A stretch of DNA of 64,000 nucleotides from Muricea muricata (lineage: Eukaryota > Cnidaria > Anthozoa > Malacalcyonacea > Plexauridae): the NCBI GenBank assembly GCA_963855995.1, contig OY979716.1, positions 92,077,369 to 92,141,368 of the forward strand, in the 5' to 3' direction. Below the pieces are notes generated by a model. The model made no database searches. It saw only the letters and a program-made list of their open reading frames with translations, and was not told the origin of the DNA. A program made the position numbers and the translations under genes. Below, one piece after another: positions 46,472 through 57,437 of the stretch. The first letter of the stretch is position 1. Each line of letters opens with the position of its first letter.

Positions 46472-48144
46472 CATTGGATTCGTTTTAAAGGCTCAAATAG
46501 TCACGTAGAGTTATAATTATTAAATATGAATTGTTAAATTGCCGCGTAGTCTGCCTTTTTATCAATAGACTTGCCTGTAAGGAATCCTACACAGAACAAA
46601 AAAGTCAAAAAGAATGTATAATATGTGTATGTTGTGACATGTGCAGTACAGAAACACATACTATTATATTGTTTGGTATATTGCTTATTTTTTTAGCTTA
46701 AGTTTCATCAAATAGTCATCATTTAATATGACAATTACGTTATATGGGTGGGATTTGTGTTATTTCACTGCACGAAAAAAGGCGTATTCCAAGGTATTCA
46801 CATGAGAATACGGGTGTAAATAAAACGCATATTCTAACGAGTATTCTGATTTAGAATATGGCCGTGAATACTACATAGTATTACCTAGTATTGCAAACCC
46901 GGAATATGGGATGAATATTATCCATATTCTATGCAGTATTCACACTACGAATATCGTTACTGAGAACATTGGTGCTTCCACAAATATATCTTAAGTCCAT
47001 ATCTCAGTTCACCCAACGAGGTATAGAGAATAGTAAGCGGCAGTGCTTATTTTAAATTATGAAAACCAGGATATTTAAAAACAGGTTGAGGGTAGGAGTA
47101 TGATTAATTACTTTTTATGTATCAAACTAAGACAATGATACGACATTATTGCGGTTGAAATACATAAACATTAGGTAAGGTGCGTGTCGGTTAAGTGAAG
47201 TACAGCACACTCCATGTGAAAACGTTTTTATTTCATAACAATTTTTATATACTTGCATGAAAGTCATATACTTAATATATATCATATCTATAATGCTTAC
47301 TGTAACTTCAATATTGCGTTTTCTGCCTGGTGTGCCTATCGCTACTATTATGGATATGTATGGATATAATGCCCAAAAATGGGACAAAATATAAACCTTA
47401 GCTCGGCGCAAAATAGCGCGCATTCGGATGTACAACAAGTCTGTGGAGCACGCTGCACGCGTTGGAGTTCTGTAATAGATACAGTATGGATCAAAATCGC
47501 AGATTTGCAACATCTTATCTAAGATGCTGGACACTGAGATAAGCCATAGAAGCGATTAAGGCTAAAATGAACAAAGAAAGAAAGCCAAGTCGGGAGATAA
47601 GACAGAATGCACCTAGCCATGTTTCAATATGCTTTGAATATGCGACAACAAATTTGATGCCTCTAGTCATGTGGATCCGTGGGTGAATAAGCATGCGGTA
47701 CTAAATTTTGTGTCCAAAGAAGGGTCCACAAATCATGAATGTAAGATTACTTATAGCTACACACATTGGGATGCAATTTCACTGTGAATCACAGTCTGTG
47801 ATCTACGGCAATAATATGCCAATATCTGTTATCAATATTAAGATCATTGAAAAGAATCAGGATGACCCTGATTCGTCTACACTGGAAAATACATGCTGCA
47901 TATTTACCATATTTTATACCAAAACCTGTTGGGTATCTGGGCCTGTACAGGCTCTTTTGGCATCCAGCATTAATGATATTTCTTATCTTGTTATATAATA
48001 TATATTCTCCATATGCCCTGACTGATGCCCTAAGCTATTCTGTGCTATTATATCCCAGCCTAAATATGTGTAGAGTATTGAATGATGGTGTTCGAACGCT
48101 ACCAGTATATTGGTAATTTAAATATTTAACAAAACTAAATCTGA

Positions 48145-50320
48145 TAAGGATAAAGTGTAACTGGCAAAGATGTCAAGATTTTGTCTGTGGGCAGTTGGTG
48201 GTTAAGATTTCTGTCTTTTGGCCACTAGTCTGAGCTATTGTGCAATTATCATAGCCTGAACACTTGTATGTTCATGAATGATGGTGCTTGTTATCAGTAT
48301 ATCAAAAGCACCAAACAAGAGTAAAAATAGAAATGAATTTATAACAATAATTATATATATATTATAACATTCAATATATACCAAATCTATAGTAGATATA
48401 AAGCACAAGTAGCAAAGACTTCTAAACCATTGACATTTCTGTCTTTTGGTGGTTGGTGGTTAAGATTTCTGTCTTTTGGCCACCAGTTTGAGCTATTTGT
48501 GCAATTATCATAGCTTGATTATTTATGTGTTCATGAATGATGGTGCTCTATTTCAGTATATCAATAGCACCAAACAATAATAAAATTAGAAATTAATTTA
48601 TAATAATAATTTACCGGTACAGGTATATGTTGAAAATTCAATACTACATTTAAATATAAAGCACAATTGGCAAGGACTTCTAAACCATTAAGATTTCTGT
48701 CTTTTGGTGGTTGGTGGTTAAGATTTCTGTTTTTTGGCCACCAGTTTGAGCTATTTGTGCAATTATCATAGCTTGATTATTTATGTGTTCATGAATGATG
48801 GTCTCTATTTCAGTATATCAACAGCACCAAACAATAATAAAATTAGAAATTAATTTATAATAATAATTTACCGGTACAAGTATATATTCAAAATTCAATA
48901 CTAGATTTAGATATAATGCACACTTGGCAAAGACTTCTAAACCATTAAGATTTCTGTCTTTGGGTGGTTGGTGATTAAGATTTCTGTCTTTTGGCCACCA
49001 GTTTGAGCTATTTGTGCAATTATCATAGCTTGATTATTTATGTGTTCAGGAATGATGGTGCTCTATTTCAGTATATCAATAACACCAAAAAATAGTAAAA
49101 CTAGAAATTAATTTTATCAATACTAAATTTAATCAAATATAAAGCACACTTGGCAAAGACTTCAAAACCATTAAGATTTCTGTCTTTGGGTGGTTGGTGG
49201 TTAAGATTTCTGTCTTTTGGCCACCAGTTTGAGCTATTTGTGCAGTTATTATAGGCTGAATATTTACATGTTCATGAATGATGGTGCTTGCTATCAGTAT
49301 ATCAATAGCACCAAACAATAGTAAAATTAGAAATTAATTTTATCAATACTAAATTTAAATATAAAGCACACTTGGCAAAGACTTCTAAACCATTAAGATT
49401 TCTGTCTTTTGGTGGTTGGTGGTTAAGATTTCTGTCTTTTGGCCACCAGTTTGAGCTATTTGTGCAATTATCATAGCTTGATTATTTATGTGTTCATGAA
49501 TGATGGTCTCTATTTCAGTATATCAATAGCACCAAACAATAATAAAATTAGAAATTAATTTATAATAATAATTTACCGGTAAAGGTATATATTCAAAATT
49601 CAATACTAGATTTAGATATAAAGCACAATTGGCAAGGACTTCTAAACCATTAAGATTTCTGTCTTTGGGTGGTTGGTGGTTAAGATTTCTGTCTTTTGGC
49701 CACCAGTTTGAGCTATTTGTGCAATTATCATAGCTTGATTATTTATGTGTTCAGGAATGATGGTGCTCTATTTCAGTATATCAATAGCACCAAAAAATAG
49801 TAAAACTAGAAATTAATTTTATCAATACTAAATTTAATCAAATATAAAGCACACTTGGCAAAGACTTCTAAACCATTAAGATTTCTGTCTTTGGGTGGTT
49901 GGTGGTTAAGATTTCTGTCTTTTGGCCACCAGTTTGAGCTATTTGTGCAATTAACATAGCTTGATTATTTATGTGTTCATGAATGATGGTGCTCTATTTC
50001 AGTATATCAATAGCACCAAACAATAATAAAATTAGAAATTAATTTATAACAATAATTTACCGGTACAGGTATATATTCAAAATTCAATACTAGATTTAGA
50101 TATAAAGCACCACCAGTTGGCCACCAGTTTGAGCTATTTGTGCAATTATCATAGCCTGAATATTTATATGTCCAGGAATGATGGTGCTTGCTATCAGTAT
50201 ATCAATAGTACATACCTTAGGGTAGTAAAATTTAGGGAAAATGTTTAATAATTAAAATGCTTAACAATATTAATTAATTTGATGCAAGGCACAATTGGCA
50301 GAGACTTCTAAGCTGTTAAG
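48145..50320 (+). repeat. Satellite array, units of about 226 and 257 bp
   Basis: The phrase AAAGCACACTTGGCAAAGAC recurs with small changes at about 48153, 48403, 48659, 48915, 49140, 49364, 49620, 49846 and (partial) 50102 and 50287. Within each unit ATTTCTGTCTTTTGG occurs twice, followed by CCACCAGTTTGAGCTATTTG and TGAATGATGGTGCTC. Long units carry an additional ~31 bases around TTTACCGGTACAGGTATAT that short units lack, giving two size classes. The array ends are degenerate. Noncoding. Confidence 0.92.
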
Positions 50321-52044
50321 ATTTCTGAATTATACTGAAGTCAGAAATTGATGATTTAAGTATTTTTGTCCTCTAGTCGGGGTCCGGGGCTCCGGGCGAA
50401 ATACTTTGGACAATATGCTCAACCAAAATATTCACAATGTAACATAGGTGATTACAAAATGTAGAAGTAAATAAATTTTACAAAATATGACCTGGCAACT
50501 GTAAAAACGTTGCCTGGTTTTTCTGCCTTTTTGTCAAATTAATTGTTTCGAGATGGCGGACTAAGTGATGGAATGGTGTTATACCTTGATGGATCAGGTA
50601 CTTTCCAGTTTGATTAATGGACATGGTATGAGAATGTTTTCAGTCATTGGTGGCTGGCTTGTAAAATCCTGCCTTTTCACTTCATAACAGAGTGTAACAG
50701 ATTCCCGAGCACTCACAGATTTTTAGAAGTTTGGAGTTTGTAGGTAGGTAAGTGATGTAGAAGTAGCAATATCAATAAATACTGTCCATGCCTTAAGGCA
50801 GTTGTTTATAAGGTCTTTAAATTGTTTCAATACTATGCAATCTTCCATGTTCAAACTACCAGGCAGGGTAAAGGCATTGTCGTTTCAACATTATCATTGT
50901 CCTCATTTTACACTGCCTTAAAGATATGAACCACATGCTTTCACATTATCTAAACCTTACTGGTTCAAAATAAACCTGGACACCTGGTGTACTGTAGTGG
51001 TTTGTCTCAAAGCTCGTGTGTACTGTACACAATTAATGTTCAGGTCTGGTTCCCATGTTTGATTGTTCCCGTGACTGATGCGTAAGAATTCATCATAATC
51101 ACCATGATATCATTCTGAGATACCGTTCCACTTTAATATCGATGATAAAGGTCAATTTTCACATTCTTGTACAACAAAAACATAATATTATTTTATTTAT
51201 ACATTTTTAAAAACATGGTCATGTGACATGGTGATGGCGATATGTGCTTCCACTTACACCCGCGATTTCAGTTCTCTGTTAAATGAATTTTATATATATG
51301 ACAAACCAAAGGGCCGGGAGCTACTAATCGGCGACTTGTGGCATGTCTATCTTAGTGCTAAATTCTTGTAGAAGTCATTATATATTATAAATAATTTGCA
51401 GTCCCAGAAGTATTCTCAAGTGCGTAGTCATGCCCAATACAACGTCAAACTAAGCATTATAGCATCCCTTGAGCAACGGGGATGAATGGGTACGATGTAA
51501 AAAGTGTTTTCAAGTCTATCTTGTAGCGGACAGCGCATCGTTTGTGCGAAGAAAATCGTTTGCAAGTGACTAAAATAAGCTTCAAACGGTCATTACAGTT
51601 ATCAAGTTTCAAAAAGCTTTTCTTATTCAAACACATTTACACCGCGTCGTTGAGCTTGACGCGTCGTCAATCTTAAGGTTCGCACGAAGATGCAGCAACG
51701 CAGTTTATTCGAAATAGCATGTTAGCGTGAAATAGATTTAACCCAAATGGCCATATCTCATAACAATGTCAAGAAATGTACGGTCACAAATTGGTGATTC
51801 AGAACAACAAAAGTCGACAGGCTATAACAAGACATTGCACGTTTGAACTAATGTCACAATCTATGTCTGTAACATTATAACCTTACATAAATCGTTTAGA
51901 CATTTAATTTGAATTATTCAAAGTATTTTTAAACAATAAATTTAAGATATGTAGCGTTTATGTCCAATATTTGCCAAAATCACTCCTAATCGACCAAAAG
52001 CTTTGACAAATTTCCTATTTAAACGTTCAAGTTAGAATATTAGA
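50321..52044. other. AT-rich noncoding stretch
   Basis: No ORF with a recognisable domain. A small GC-rich patch at 50370-50400 is the only notable composition change. Confidence 0.5.
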
Positions 52045-52371
52045 CGAATAAAAATATTCACACAATATTCTTAAGTATTCTGCATTAGAATATCAGGTGC
52101 GTTTTATTCTAAGGTATTCAGATGTGAATATTACGGATATTCCGAGGATATTCGCCGAGAATATCTGTGAATAGGTCTGAATATGAATAGTATTCTAATT
52201 AATATTCAGACGTATTCGCATTAGAATATCGCGTTTTTCATACGAGATTTTTACAGTCTTTCAAAATTATTGAGGGGGGGGGGCTCGCCCCTTCCCCTGG
52301 CCCCTCTAGTGTCCGCCACTGCTTTCGAGCGGCTAACACATCCGGCCAAATGCGATAAACTTCTTGTTACA

Positions 52372-52519
52372 TATAATATATGAAAGTGAGGCAACGATAT
52401 AAAAATGCAGCAACGATAAAAAAATCCAACAACGATATAAAAAGGCAGCAATGCAAGGGTGTAAAAGTGCAGCAACGATGGAAAAATGCAGCAAGATCAA
52501 TTATATTATTGCCTCACTT
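52372..52519. repeat. Inverted repeat enclosing GCAACGATATAAAAA-type tandem units
   Basis: ATAATATATGAAAGTGAGGCAA at the left pairs with TTATATTATTGCCTCACTTCA at the right. Between them about five imperfect ~20-bp units of GCAGCAACGATATAAAAAT follow each other. It may be a small foldback element. The flank to 53556 shows no gene. Confidence 0.6.
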
Positions 52520-53556
52520 CACTTGATTCGTCATTTTTTTATTAAATTTTGTTATTAAATTTTGTATGTCCCTTGTGGGCCACCATTACGCCTTGATCAG
52601 CTGACTTGCCAAACCTTCTATCGGTGAGTCTGGATCGATATACAAATGTTCATGATCAAATGACTTAACCAAGAGAGAACGCTGAATGCGTTGATAGCAC
52701 TTGAGGCTCTGACAGCTTCCCAGTGCCCAAATCAAAACAAATTAGGGGAAACAAAGATTCTTTTTGTTAACTTTAAATGATTGAAACACTGTGTCAGATC
52801 GTGTCAAACGGGAAGACGCACTTAACAGTTTAAAAAACTTCTTTATATCGTATATGTTTAGAATTTTATCTTTACAGAATAGCTTTAACTAAACCTTCAT
52901 TGTTATTATTAATGTATAATATTGTTTATGATGCAAGGCCCTGCAGAAAATCTTTATGCGAGTAGGTCACCTGTCAAAATATAATAGTGGCAATAATAAT
53001 ACATAAGATTTTCAGAACGAAAAATAGAGGATATGCGTTTTGCATTTCCCTATGTTTCTGAAGCAAAACACACGTCCCCATTCTTTGTTTTCACAGTGTG
53101 GTAAAAACCTTGACGAATAAAATATTGTTAGTGGATTTATTAATACACGTTCACCAGCTAAATTACAACGTGTTTACAATGTCAAAAATTATTACGTTAA
53201 ACGTTAAATAAAAGAAACTAATTTGAGAACATTAAGATTATTTACATCAATAATCACACATGCTGTCGAGCAATAATGTATGGCCTAAAATAATTTTTAT
53301 CTAATTCAAAATTATATTCGCGAATAGCATGGAAGGGGACTGTTTTTAAATCGTTCAGTTAATTTGAAAAAAAAGTTATGAAATTTTATTATCATTACAT
53401 CTAGTTTGCCTTTCTCTTATGTTTATAACTATGCAGTACCGGTAATTTACTTTGATCAACACAAATAATTATAATTATGTTATTAAATTACGACTAAGAG
53501 CTAAAACCATTGTTTTCCATGTTATTTAACAGCACAGTTACCACATAAATTATCTT
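52520..53556. other. 3' flank of paralogue 3, noncoding
   Basis: AT-rich with no supported gene. A short stretch near 53255-53275 (CATGCTGTCGAGCAA) resembles one near 3025 (ACGCTGTCGAGCAA). Confidence 0.45.
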
Positions 53557-54828
53557 TCAGGCCGTTTCCGGCTTGGGGGGAGATAATGGTTGCACTTTGG
53601 GTCCTGTATACGGAGTGCCTTCAGATAGACGCGGGTAACCTTGATCGTTATTAAAATAGGGAGGTGGGGGGCTGTTACTAATTGGTAGGGTAGGGTTGGT
53701 GTGGATATGTGTTTCTCGAAGCGCTATGATCGTTGTGTGTCTCTCAACAGGCGTTTCTTCTACTACCACCCCACGTGTTGTTTTTCCACGGCAATAACGA
53801 TACGACCCACCGCCAAAAAAGACGACAAGGAAAAATATCACACCAACGACGATCACAGCGATGACCCATCCAGGTGAAGAGTCTGCTTTGGGTTTTTCAC
53901 ATTTTGTCGTGTTTGTATTACAGGTCTCGTCACGACCTCCGCAGTCAGCATCCTCCGAGCATATCTCGCCAACACAACTACTGCGACAAACATTGGTGTA
54001 GTTATCTCGTTTGCAGCAATACTGGGAAGAGCCACAGAATGAATTTGAGAAACATTGTGGCTCAGTTGGGCAACCGGTAGTAACACACTTCCCAGAAATA
54101 CAACATTCGCCATCGCCTTTACAACTAAGGTCTGATACACAAGATCGTCCAGGTTTCCAACATATGTTATTTTTTGTACAATATTCACCTGGACCACCGC
54201 AGTCGAAGCTTGAATGACATGTTTCTTCGACACAGCTTCGTAGACAGACATTCTTATCATTCAAGTATCGGCGTTTGCAGCAATATGTTGACGATGCGCA
54301 GTTCACATTTGAAAGACATTCCGTCCGGCAGCCGGCAGTAAAACATTGCCCGGAAATACAACATTCTCCGTCGTGTTTACAGTCACTGCTTTTTAAACAG
54401 TTTCTGCTATATGAACATGTGCCATTCAATGTGCAATATTCATTAATACCTCCACAGTCTGAAATTGACCTGCATGATTCGCCAACGCAATTTCGTCGGC
54501 AAACATTGCGCCCGTTTTTGCCTTTACAACAATATTCCTTTTTACTGCAATCACTATTTGAATAACATTCTGCACATCCCAAAATAGCACATTGACCATT
54601 CTCGCAGCATTCGTCTTTTCCTCCGCAATCACCGTCCGTCACGCAGAGTTCGCCGACACACGAACTGGTCGAACAACCATCTAATGTTCTAGAACAACAC
54701 ACGTTTTTGTCCAGGTTTATACGGCAATCATAATTCGATGTGCATTTGCCTTCGGTTGGTGGCAGCCCATTTTCGATCATAAAAATCACGCTCAATGCGA
54801 ACAAGAAGCTCAAAGGCACACTTGCCAT
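53557..54828 (-). CDS. Cys-rich type I membrane protein, paralogue 3
   Basis: A 423-residue single-exon ORF with the same layout: signal peptide (1-27, PLSFLFALSVIFMI core), Cys modules, one transmembrane helix (GWVIAVIVVGVIFFLVVFF, about 320-340) and a Pro-rich tail with PPPPYF, so the PPxY motif is kept. It is more diverged than the other two in the first 80 residues, the membrane helix and the last 35 residues, but nearly identical to them at about residues 165-300. At residues about 118-165 it shares features with paralogue 1 (GG-NEYCTLN, TAGCRT) that paralogue 2 lacks, a mosaic that suggests gene conversion. A TATA box precedes it. The third copy lies outside the segmental duplication. 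Confidence 0.85.
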   Translation of the reverse strand: MASVPLSFLFALSVIFMIENGLPPTEGKCTSNYDCRINLDKNVCCSRTLDGCSTSSCVGELCVTDGDCGGKDECCENGQCAILGCAECYSNSDCSKKEYCCKGKNGRNVCRRNCVGESCRSISDCGGINEYCTLNGTCSYSRNCLKSSDCKHDGECCISGQCFTAGCRTECLSNVNCASSTYCCKRRYLNDKNVCLRSCVEETCHSSFDCGGPGEYCTKNNICWKPGRSCVSDLSCKGDGECCISGKCVTTGCPTEPQCFSNSFCGSSQYCCKRDNYTNVCRSSCVGEICSEDADCGGRDETCNTNTTKCEKPKADSSPGWVIAVIVVGVIFFLVVFFGGGSYRYCRGKTTRGVVVEETPVERHTTIIALRETHIHTNPTLPISNSPPPPYFNNDQGYPRLSEGTPYTGPKVQPLSPPKPETA

Positions 54829-54874
54829 TATTGTGCTTAGAATTTGTTTTGTACATAGAGATGCGCTGTGTAGA

Positions 54875-54886
54875 TTTTTATATAAG
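54875..54886 (-). promoter_or_regulatory. TATA box candidate for paralogue 3
   Basis: On the minus strand CTTATATAAAAA lies about 50 bases upstream of the ATG, a plausible core promoter for a short 5' UTR. The equivalent position upstream of paralogues 1 and 2 lacks an equally good TATA box. Confidence 0.45.
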
Positions 54887-56210
54887 AGTATAAATGGGTG
54901 GTACGGGTGACGTTTTTAAATTCCATTGTAATTCGGACATTTTGTCGTGAATTCCTAATGAACCGTGCGAATTCCCATGTCTCAAGGAGCAGCTCGAGAC
55001 ATGAGGATCTGCACCGTCTAAAAATTTGTCAACGATTAAGCTTTCAGATTCCATGTTTTACAGCTTACCCTCTATTCGCAGTCAGTGTATGAACATTAGC
55101 ATGTTGTGTTAGGGTAAAATCATATAATAAGTTTAGATGAACTTAGAATATCAAAACGATTTTTCAAATAACACCTTATGATGATACAAGAACTAATTGT
55201 TCACTAGGAAAGAGCTAATCTTCAACAGTAAAATTGTAGATAAATAATGTAGACATTAGGCATTGCTATTATATCTATGATCAATAGCAACTAACAAGCG
55301 TAAGCCTGCTTTGAATCATGGTTACAAAGGCCTCGAACTTTTAGTATTTAACGTCTAGTACATCATGTTTCTTCGTCGTGTGTATATATTCTGTAGTATG
55401 TAACAAGATCATCATTTCATTTCTGATGTTCACTAAAAAATAGTCGAAACGTAAAAATAAAAGTTTATGACGTCGTCAATTTCGAAAATTCCGTTGTATT
55501 ATTGAATATTATTGACGTCGTACGTTGACTAAAGCCCGTTGTATTATTGAATATTATTGACGTCATACGTTGGCTGAAGCCCGTTTCCGCTTCAACCGTA
55601 TCCGAGCGAAACGTAGCGTATTTTACCATTAACATGCGCCGAATTAACACGCAAACGAAGAAATGTGCACGTAAGAAAATGAGTTCAGATTGACTGAACA
55701 TGCAGTGCCTTTCCAAAAGTTTAAATACAGCTCAAGCATTTCAATATTTAAAAAAAATTGTGACAACCTTAAAGGATCTCTTCGTAAAGCAAACTTTTGT
55801 TTTCATTCGTTTTCAATTTGTCATTCAAATTGTTAAGGTGCATTTAGGATTTTAACAAGGCACTTTATAATGTGTGTAAATGAGACCAAACGCAAATTTT
55901 TGCCCAAAATTGCGAATTCTAAAGATTCCATGTGTCGCTAAATACAATTTCAATTCGAAGGGCGAACCTGTATCGCGTGTTTCCATTGTTACGTTTTTCC
56001 GACGTGCGTGTGCGCACGGGAAAGTTTAAATCATTCTGAATTCTATCCAAGTGGTTGACCCGCATCTAAGGATATAATATAGCCTCATTCATGCCTCATT
56101 AATGTATCCATGATATAGCATTAAAAAAAATCCCCAATTCTTACTGGTTGGCGCTATATTAATTTGCATGCTTTGGCCGAGATACTTGGTTGCCATTGGT
56201 TTTGACTTGC
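54887..56210. other. Upstream region of paralogue 3 and intergenic DNA
   Basis: Contains the 45-bp tandem duplication at 55491-55580. No gene supported. Confidence 0.5.
55491..55580. repeat. 45-bp tandem duplication with GACGTCGTACGTTGGCT core
   Basis: CCGTTGTATTATTGAATATT plus ATTGACGTC(G/A)TACGTTG(A/G)CT appears twice with period 45. A single related GACGTCGTACGTTGGCT lies near 2550, about 0.53 kb upstream of paralogue 1. Shared position upstream of two paralogues suggests common ancestry of the flank or a regulatory element containing a CRE-like TGACGTCA/G site. Confidence 0.6.
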
Positions 56211-56361
56211 GCCTGGTTCACACTTGTCGTAAGAATCGAAGATTTTCTCCTTGAATGAGTATGTGAACAAACTAAAATATAGAGCAAAAAGTACTATTCA
56301 AATTCAATCACATCGGAAAGAAAAAGCCAACTCTGACATCTTCGATAAATGTGAACCAGGC
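56211..56361. mobile_element. MITE, 151 bp, ends GCCTGGTTCACA
   Basis: GCCTGGTTCACA at 56211-56222 faces its exact complement at 56350-56361. Secondary arms are TCGAAGATT and ATCTTCGA. No clear target duplication; noncoding. Confidence 0.6.
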
Positions 56362-56397
56362 TTTAGCGGTCTTATTAATCTTGAATAAAATGTATTA

Positions 56398-56565
56398 AGG
56401 TCCTGTCACACGGTGAAATTTTTTCTTGCAACTTGCAACGCAATGCTACTCTTAAGAGATGTAAATTGTGACAAATGTTTAGTATGTTAAAAATATATTG
56501 GCAAACTGTGATGGAAACATGTAATTGCCAATTTTACATCTCCCAAGAGTAGAATTGTATTGCAA
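56398..56565. repeat. Partial MITE with a ~36-bp inverted repeat
   Basis: TTGCAACGCAATGCTACTCT followed by TAAGAGATGTAAATTG (about 56441-56470) pairs with its imperfect complement at about 56530-56562. The left flank GTCCTGTCACACGGTGAAAT has no partner at the right, so the element is truncated or degenerate there. Confidence 0.55.
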
Positions 56566-56897
56566 ATAGTATACATTGTGTTTTCTGTGTATATAGTGAG
56601 TAAAGGATACATCATAACTCCATTGATTTAGTGAATAGTTTGTAGTTGTACACGTACGTGCAGTATTTTTTGTAGGTAGCAAATTTAAAAATACGAAGAG
56701 AAGGCGGGATGTGTACAATACATAACTGTTCAGTATATATTGGTAACCTTCGCCGGTCCTGGGCCTTGCATGGTCGATTAGTTCGTATTTTGATAAACAG
56801 GACATGAATGATTTACCGCATGTCACAAATCTAAAATTGAATAGTCCTTATTTTTCACGAATGTGGAAGCACGATAAAAGTCATTTCATAAACTATA

Positions 56898-57092
56898 CAA
56901 AATCACCCGATCCGAACGTTGTATCCCAATAAAATTATTGTCTCCACTAAATCATTAAGATTGTTAGGGTTAGGGTCAGGGTTGGGGTTTGGGTCAGGGT
57001 TCATTTTATATGCATGATATGACAATTCTACCAAATCACTACACACATCCGGGTTATCATGAGATGCGCACGCACCGCCGCGGATCAGTTCA
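56898..57092 (+). repeat. DIRS left terminal repeat
   Basis: The outer part is inverted relative to 61760-61797. Bases 57025-57063 are the complement of 61396-61434 (the ATAACCCGGATGTGTGTAGT segment) and 57064-57090 of about 61612-61638 (GATCCGCGGCGGTGCGTGCG). A stretch of degenerate TTAGGG-like units (56964-57003) sits between them. Confidence 0.8.
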
Positions 57093-57437
57093 TTGTTTAT
57101 CGCCGTTGGATCAACATGTGGCTTGCTTTCAGGGGCATTTCTGTCGTTAATTTGTATCCCTAGTTTACGAAATTTATTGTATATTTCAGGTAGGTACATG
57201 TGTTCGTTTCTGATTTCCTTATTTTATCGATGTAGTGGACGAGTTCTGCTATATTGTCTTTTACAACGTTGAATTGCCGGTTTTGTGACGTGTCACATTG
57301 CCAAGCTCGGTTGCTTGCAGGACGTGTCCTGTATCTACCGCTTAAATTCAGACGAGTGTAAGACGTGTCTTTGCTCCTTCTTGTTGGGCTTGTACACATA
57401 AGTGCCCACTTAGCCTCCACACCTGTCTGTTTAGGTC

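Larger units (their letters stand above)
46767..52240. mobile_element. Possible 5.5 kb nonautonomous element with GAATA-rich ends
   Basis: The left 200 bases (46767-46965) and right 200 bases (52045-52240) are both packed with GAATA/TATTC. The left has CACGAAAAAAGGCGTATTCC near its edge and the right, inverted, has CGTATGAAAAACGCGATATTC; both also hold AATAAAACGCA. They look like inverted, diverged ends of one element. Inside are a satellite array and AT-rich DNA without a gene. Boundaries and class are tentative. Confidence 0.35.

Noticed and set aside
47127..47534. 135-codon minus ORF as a gene
   Set aside because: AT-rich, no recognisable domain, no splice or promoter support, and inside a probable nonautonomous element.
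48145..50320. CRISPR-like array
   Set aside because: Units of 226-257 bp without short spacers in a eukaryotic context; it is a satellite.
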